A stretch of 9,095 nucleotides of DNA from Treponema sp. (GTDB taxonomy: Bacteria; Spirochaetota; Spirochaetia; Treponematales; Treponemataceae): contig JAEETM010000111.1 in the NCBI GenBank assembly GCA_016290335.1, positions 1 through 9,095 on the forward strand, read 5' to 3'. Each line of letters begins with the position of its first letter. Within the stretch, counting starts at the first letter, position 1. The position numbers and the translations under genes are program-made. The notes under the pieces are model-generated. The model saw only the letters and a list, made by a program, of their open reading frames with translations. It was not told where the DNA came from and ran no database searches. Of this stretch, positions 6,036 to 9,095 are shown in pieces.

Positions 6036-7292
6036 ATGAGTAAGTTTGACAAGGTGATTGGGTATGAAGACATTAAAGCAGAACTGATCCGCATTTGTGA
6101 CGTGGTGAAAAATCCTGAAAAGTATGCCAGGCTGGGTGTACAAACGCCAAGAGGTATTATGCTGTGGGGCAAACCGGGATTGGGAAAGACTCTGATGGCA
6201 AAATGCTTTATTGAAGAAAGCGGATGTAAAACATTCATCATCAGAAAAGAAAAACCTGACGGGGAGATGGTAAATGCAATCCGGGATGTATTTAATAAAG
6301 CAAAGGCGGAAGGCAGAACGATTGTATTTCTGGATGATCTGGATAAATTTGCCAATGAGGACAACCAGCATCCGGATGCGGAAGAATATGTAACTGTCCA
6401 GGCATGTATTGATTCCTGTAAAGAATCGGAAGTTTTTGTACTTGCGACTGCGAATGACAAATGGTGCCTGCCGGGCTCGTTGCTTCGTTCCGGCAGATTC
6501 GACAAGGTAATTGAGATGGAGTGCCCTAACGGTGAAGATGCTGTAAAGGTGGTTAATCATTATCTCTCTCAAAAAAAGAGTATGGGCGAGGTAGACGCGG
6601 TTGTAATTGCGAGAATTTTGGAAGGGCATTCCTGCGCTGACCTGGAGATGGTGGTAAATGAAGCTGGTATTTTTGCGGGCTTTGAAGGCAGGGATGTAAT
6701 TTCACAGCAAGATATTCTGCGCGCCGCTATGCGCTTACTGTTTGAAGGACCGGAGCATATTGCCGATACAGACTTCGAGTATTCGAAAAACATCGCGATA
6801 CATGAAGCAGGCCATGTTGTTATTGCAGAAGTTTTTTATCCGGGAAGTGTTAACCTTGTCTCTATTTGCAAATATGAAAGTTCGCATGGCGGTTATGTCA
6901 GTTACCAAAAGATTAATGAATATGCGAAAACAAGCGACGTGTTGGAAAAAGTAGTAATGCGCAGCCTGGGCGGGAAAGCTGCAATCGAGGTTGTATGCGG
7001 TCAGGTTTGTGTTGGCTGTACTGATGATGTGGGAGATGCTTTTCGTCTTGTATCTAAACTTGTAGATGATTTTTGTGCTTATGGTTTTGAAACATTTACA
7101 TACGGACAATCATCGGAATGGCTTCTTGCTAATAATAATCAACTTGTCGCAAAAGAAGTGAACCGGTACTATCAGCAGGCAAAAAGGGTTTTAATTGAAA
7201 ATCGGGAGTTCCTGGATAAGCTAGCTGGCGCACTGATGGAAAAGAAGACATTGTTGCAAAAAGATATTAAGGAAATAAGGATGACTTTGTGA
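6036..7292 (+). CDS. Soluble FtsH-like AAA+ zinc metalloprotease (418 aa)
   Basis: An AAA+ ATPase fused to an M41 (FtsH-type) peptidase domain, predicted to degrade proteins using ATP. Walker A is GKPGLGKT (45-52), Walker B FLDDLDKF (98-105), sensor 1 ATAN (137-140), and the SRH with arginines is LLRSGRFD (149-156). The lid follows, and then the protease site HEAGH (256-260) with D331 (GCTDDVGDAF) as likely third zinc ligand. True FtsH is over 600 aa with two N-terminal membrane spans. This protein has none, so it should be cytoplasmic. Oddities are that Walker B has DD rather than DE, and that the aromatic pore-loop position appears to be KPDG (73-76). The ATG at 6036 is chosen for AAGGAG (6021-6026), 9 nt upstream. 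An earlier in-frame ATG at 5922 lies upstream of the -10 of promoter B. The next gene starts 1 nt after its stop. Role in phage defence or regulator turnover is inference. Confidence 0.88.
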   Translation: MSKFDKVIGYEDIKAELIRICDVVKNPEKYARLGVQTPRGIMLWGKPGLGKTLMAKCFIEESGCKTFIIRKEKPDGEMVNAIRDVFNKAKAEGRTIVFLDDLDKFANEDNQHPDAEEYVTVQACIDSCKESEVFVLATANDKWCLPGSLLRSGRFDKVIEMECPNGEDAVKVVNHYLSQKKSMGEVDAVVIARILEGHSCADLEMVVNEAGIFAGFEGRDVISQQDILRAAMRLLFEGPEHIADTDFEYSKNIAIHEAGHVVIAEVFYPGSVNLVSICKYESSHGGYVSYQKINEYAKTSDVLEKVVMRSLGGKAAIEVVCGQVCVGCTDDVGDAFRLVSKLVDDFCAYGFETFTYGQSSEWLLANNNQLVAKEVNRYYQQAKRVLIENREFLDKLAGALMEKKTLLQKDIKEIRMTL

Positions 7293-7293
7293 A

Positions 7294-7599
7294 ATGGCTA
7301 ATGAATTATTTGATATGGCCAATGTATCTAAGAAAGATACTAAATTGCCATACGATATATGGATTGACTCCGAAGGTAAGAATAGAAATACTAAGCAAAA
7401 TTATCCCCAGTTAAAAGTTGATTACAATGGTGATAGAATTCCAGTGTCTATTAGTGAAGATCCTGAAATTTTAGTGAAAAAGAAGATCCCTGAATTTCCA
7501 AAAATTAAAACCTGGATTAAGAAGTATTCTATAGTGCTTCTTAAGCATTGGAATAAAGAAATCACTGATAAAGAAGCACTTAATCAGTTAGGAGAATAG
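7294..7599 (+). CDS. Unknown small protein coupled to the AAA+ protease (101 aa)
   Basis: I cannot assign this protein to a named family with confidence. It begins MANELFDMANVSKKDTKLPY, has a beta-rich middle (IWIDSEG, YPQLKVDYNGDRIPVSIS) and ends in a helical, Lys-rich and Trp-containing stretch (KTWIKKYSIVLLKHWNKEI). It has no signal peptide or membrane span. The start codon is 1 nt after the stop of the protease gene, with an AAGGA (7277-7281) upstream inside that gene, so translation is almost certainly coupled. An adaptor, substrate or inhibitor of the protease is the natural guess from context. The gene is more AT-rich than the protease gene. No hairpin terminator is visible after it. 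Confidence 0.75.
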   Translation: MANELFDMANVSKKDTKLPYDIWIDSEGKNRNTKQNYPQLKVDYNGDRIPVSISEDPEILVKKKIPEFPKIKTWIKKYSIVLLKHWNKEITDKEALNQLGE

Positions 7600-7617
7600 T
7601 TAATACTTAAAAATTTG

Positions 7618-7631
7618 TGACGGGTGACGGG
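7618..7631 (+). repeat. Tandem 7-bp repeat just before element C
   Basis: TGACGGG occurs twice in tandem (7618-7624 and 7625-7631), 7 nt before element C. It occupies the place where A and B have terminator hairpins, but no stem can be formed here. It may be a regulator site or a chance repeat. Confidence 0.4.
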
Positions 7632-7638
7632 TGCTGCC

Positions 7639-7685
7639 TTTTATGTGTAAAATATTGCGCATCGGTTTCTGTATAATTTTGGCAG
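7639..7685 (+). promoter_or_regulatory. Conserved promoter element, copy C
   Basis: Third 47-bp copy. TTTTATGTGTAAAA is followed by GCATCGGTTTCTG, a TATAAT box at 7672-7677 and CAG. The -10 again starts 28 nt after TGTGT (7644). It is the most diverged copy but keeps the spacing and end motifs. A weak 5-bp stem (AGTAC 7684-7688 with GTACT 7699-7703) lies in the leader downstream. It should drive the DUF932 gene. Confidence 0.75.
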
Positions 7686-7722
7686 TACAGAAACATAGGT
7701 ACTATAAGGGAGGAAGATAAAG

Positions 7723-8793
7723 ATGGCTGATAATAACTTTAATTTCGATTCATTGTCTGCTGATCAAAATCTTGAAGAAACAGCAAAGCAAGTGCGTATA
7801 TCTTCGAATCCGATATTAATGGAAGATCTTATTGAAAAGGCACGAGCGTTTGAAAACCAATGCGCAGATTACACGGTGAGCTGCGCAAATCCCAGAACTG
7901 TTCATCTTAATGGTGATGGAAAGCTTACATTTATCGACGATTATGGGGATGACCACACTTTTACAATTTCCCATTTGGCAATGGGGCAGCTTGGCCAAAG
8001 AATCGGTGTACCGGGCAATTACATAGAAAAATGTATAAAAAATGGTAGAATAGACCTCGCACAGAAAAATATTAACAGTTGGATCAGAGACTACAACAGA
8101 AGCCTGCTCATCCGTGTATATAACGGGAAGATAAGAGGTGTGCTGACAGATAAGTACAGCGTATGTGACAGCCCGGAAATTTTAGAAATCGTTAACGAAG
8201 TGGTTGACCAGTCAGCCTATGAAATTAAAGGATTTACCTTTGAAGCCGAACAGTTTCATCTTCGTCTTGTTTCACGTAACAAACTTAATGTTGACGGAGA
8301 AGATTTAAGCGCAGGTTTTTTCATTAACAGCAGTGATGTGGGACTCAATGCCCTTACAGTGGAATATGGTATCTTTAAGAAAGTATGCACAAACGGGTTG
8401 TATCTTCCCAAATTAAGCGGAGTGTTATTTCAGCAGAGACACCGGGGCATCACGCCGTTAATGTTTTATGATAAACTGGCAACCTCTTTGCTGAAGATGA
8501 AACAATTGTCGCAATATGCCGTTGACATGATCGATAGCGCAAGAGTCAGGAAATGCCTGGACAGCGATATAAACTGGACATCTGATACAGATATAGAGAA
8601 GTTAGCTAACCGGATTCAGCAGAGGACCCAGCTTTCTTGCGAAGGTGCCATTCAGGTGATCATTTATATGCGCCAGAAGTACGGAACCTCGCATTGGGGG
8701 CTGGTCAACAGCATTACTGATGTAGCGCAGCAGTATTCGCTTGAGCGCAGATTGGAACTGGAGCATATTGCGGGGAACTTACTTGGCTTATAA
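7723..8793 (+). CDS. DUF932-family phage/plasmid-associated protein (356 aa)
   Basis: Assigned to the DUF932 family, common on phages, plasmids and genomic islands and of undefined biochemical role. Recognisable stretches are the N-terminal LGQRIGVPGNYIEKC (90-104), the core LLIRVYNGKIRGVLTDKYSV (128-147) and SSDVGLNALTVEYGIFKKVC (203-222) followed by TNGL. The last third is helical. No transmembrane segment or signal peptide is seen and the length is usual for the family. The start has GGGAGG (7708-7713), 9 nt upstream. It stands alone behind element C, so it shares regulation with the AAA+ protease and the WYL unit without being cotranscribed from the same start. No clear terminator follows it. 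Family membership is my reading of the motifs. A role in DNA metabolism or anti-restriction is only suggested by the usual contexts. Confidence 0.8.
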   Translation: MADNNFNFDSLSADQNLEETAKQVRISSNPILMEDLIEKARAFENQCADYTVSCANPRTVHLNGDGKLTFIDDYGDDHTFTISHLAMGQLGQRIGVPGNYIEKCIKNGRIDLAQKNINSWIRDYNRSLLIRVYNGKIRGVLTDKYSVCDSPEILEIVNEVVDQSAYEIKGFTFEAEQFHLRLVSRNKLNVDGEDLSAGFFINSSDVGLNALTVEYGIFKKVCTNGLYLPKLSGVLFQQRHRGITPLMFYDKLATSLLKMKQLSQYAVDMIDSARVRKCLDSDINWTSDTDIEKLANRIQQRTQLSCEGAIQVIIYMRQKYGTSHWGLVNSITDVAQQYSLERRLELEHIAGNLLGL

Positions 8794-8888
8794 AAAAATA
8801 TGAGAGTAAGAAAAACTGCAGGGGGTGAGGCTTTACTGTTGTGTTTATATAAAAATGCATTTTAAATCGAGTGAGGGAGTGATAAAAC

Positions 8889-9095
8889 ATGAAAAGCAAT
8901 TTGAAAAAGATGTTTGCAGTTACCATGGCATTAAGCGTTTTAAGTTTTGGTTTTACTGCCCGTAGCGTTGATTCTACTGACATACAGAGCAAAGAAAATG
9001 TAAGACTGGCAACTGCATTGACAGGTTGTGTAATTGTCGAAGAAGACGAAATGGGAATAATTTACAGAAAAAAATGTGAAAGATGCGGTCACGTT
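8889..9095 (+). CDS. Secreted cysteine-containing protein, 5' part only (69+ aa)
   Basis: An open frame from ATG 8889 to the window end with no stop, preceded by AGGGAG (8874-8879), 9 nt upstream. Residues 1-24 form a signal peptide: positive start (KSNLKK), hydrophobic core (MFAVTMALSVLSFGF) and small-residue end (TA), with cleavage likely near 24-25. The mature part has C47 and a C-x-x-C-G knuckle (KKCERCGHV, 61-69), which would suit a small zinc ribbon or disulfide pair. The family is not recognised. Its promoter is unclear, and the gap before it (8794-8888) shows neither element A-C nor a terminator, so it is probably not part of the regulon. Confidence 0.7.
   Translation, partial: MKSNLKKMFAVTMALSVLSFGFTARSVDSTDIQSKENVRLATALTGCVIVEEDEMGIIYRKKCERCGHV

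Noticed and set aside
5888..6629. Two overlapping minus-strand open frames (205 and 220 codons) opposite the AAA+ gene
   Set aside because: They overlap each other and cover the Walker A/B region of the FtsH-like gene. They show no family motif and would read through promoter element B and its terminator.
50..7719. Short leader peptides starting at the ATGTGT of elements A, B and C (MCK...)
   Set aside because: The frames stay open in all three copies, but the variable columns fall most often on second codon positions (7 of 15), most changes alter the residue, and there is no ribosome site. The pattern fits a DNA element, not a conserved peptide.
1..9095. CRISPR array, tRNA/rRNA gene, transposase or attachment site
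   Set aside because: No regularly spaced repeats, cloverleaf, rRNA-like segment, transposase motif or flanking direct repeats could be seen on either strand.

Overview
This window looks like an accessory, probably anti-phage, region of a low-to-mid GC Firmicute. A gut Clostridia/Lachnospiraceae-type genome is my best guess. The reasons are near-consensus Shine-Dalgarno sequences about 8-9 nt before almost every start, TATAAT-type -10 boxes, Rho-independent terminators, and the gene families present. The taxonomic call is inference. All recognisable genes lie on the + strand.

Layout. (1) 1-1422: a terminator hairpin is followed directly by conserved promoter element A, then a very acidic 74-aa unknown protein and a WYL-domain transcription regulator. 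(2) 1423-5806: an AT-rich cassette holds two overlapping DUF262 genes of the GmrSD/SspE/BrxU type, the second carrying a C-terminal DUF1524 HNH-like nuclease. Behind them is the remnant of an Mrr-like PD-(D/E)xK nuclease gene broken by two in-frame stop codons. (3) 5895-7599: a second terminator hairpin is followed directly by element B. A leader with two hairpins precedes a soluble FtsH-like AAA+ zinc protease, which is followed 1 nt later by a 101-aa unknown gene. (4) 7639-8793: element C, then a DUF932-family gene. (5) 8889-9095: the start of a secreted, cysteine-containing protein that runs off the window.

How it may work together. Elements A, B and C can be aligned without gaps over 47 bases (32 of 47 columns identical in all three). 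In each, a TATAAT/TAAAAT box starts exactly 28 nt after the start of a TGTGT block, and no TTGACA-like -35 is present. They head three separate transcription units: acidic protein plus WYL regulator, AAA+ protease plus small partner, and DUF932. This looks like one local regulon that the WYL protein may control, as WYL regulators (BrxR, CapW) do in other defence loci. The DUF262 cassette has no copy of the element, is visibly more AT-rich, and sits between the A and B units. It therefore looks like restriction-type cargo with its own history. The most novel part is the shared promoter family together with the unusual soluble protease. The protease keeps its zinc-site residues but has a DD Walker B and no aromatic residue in its predicted pore loop.
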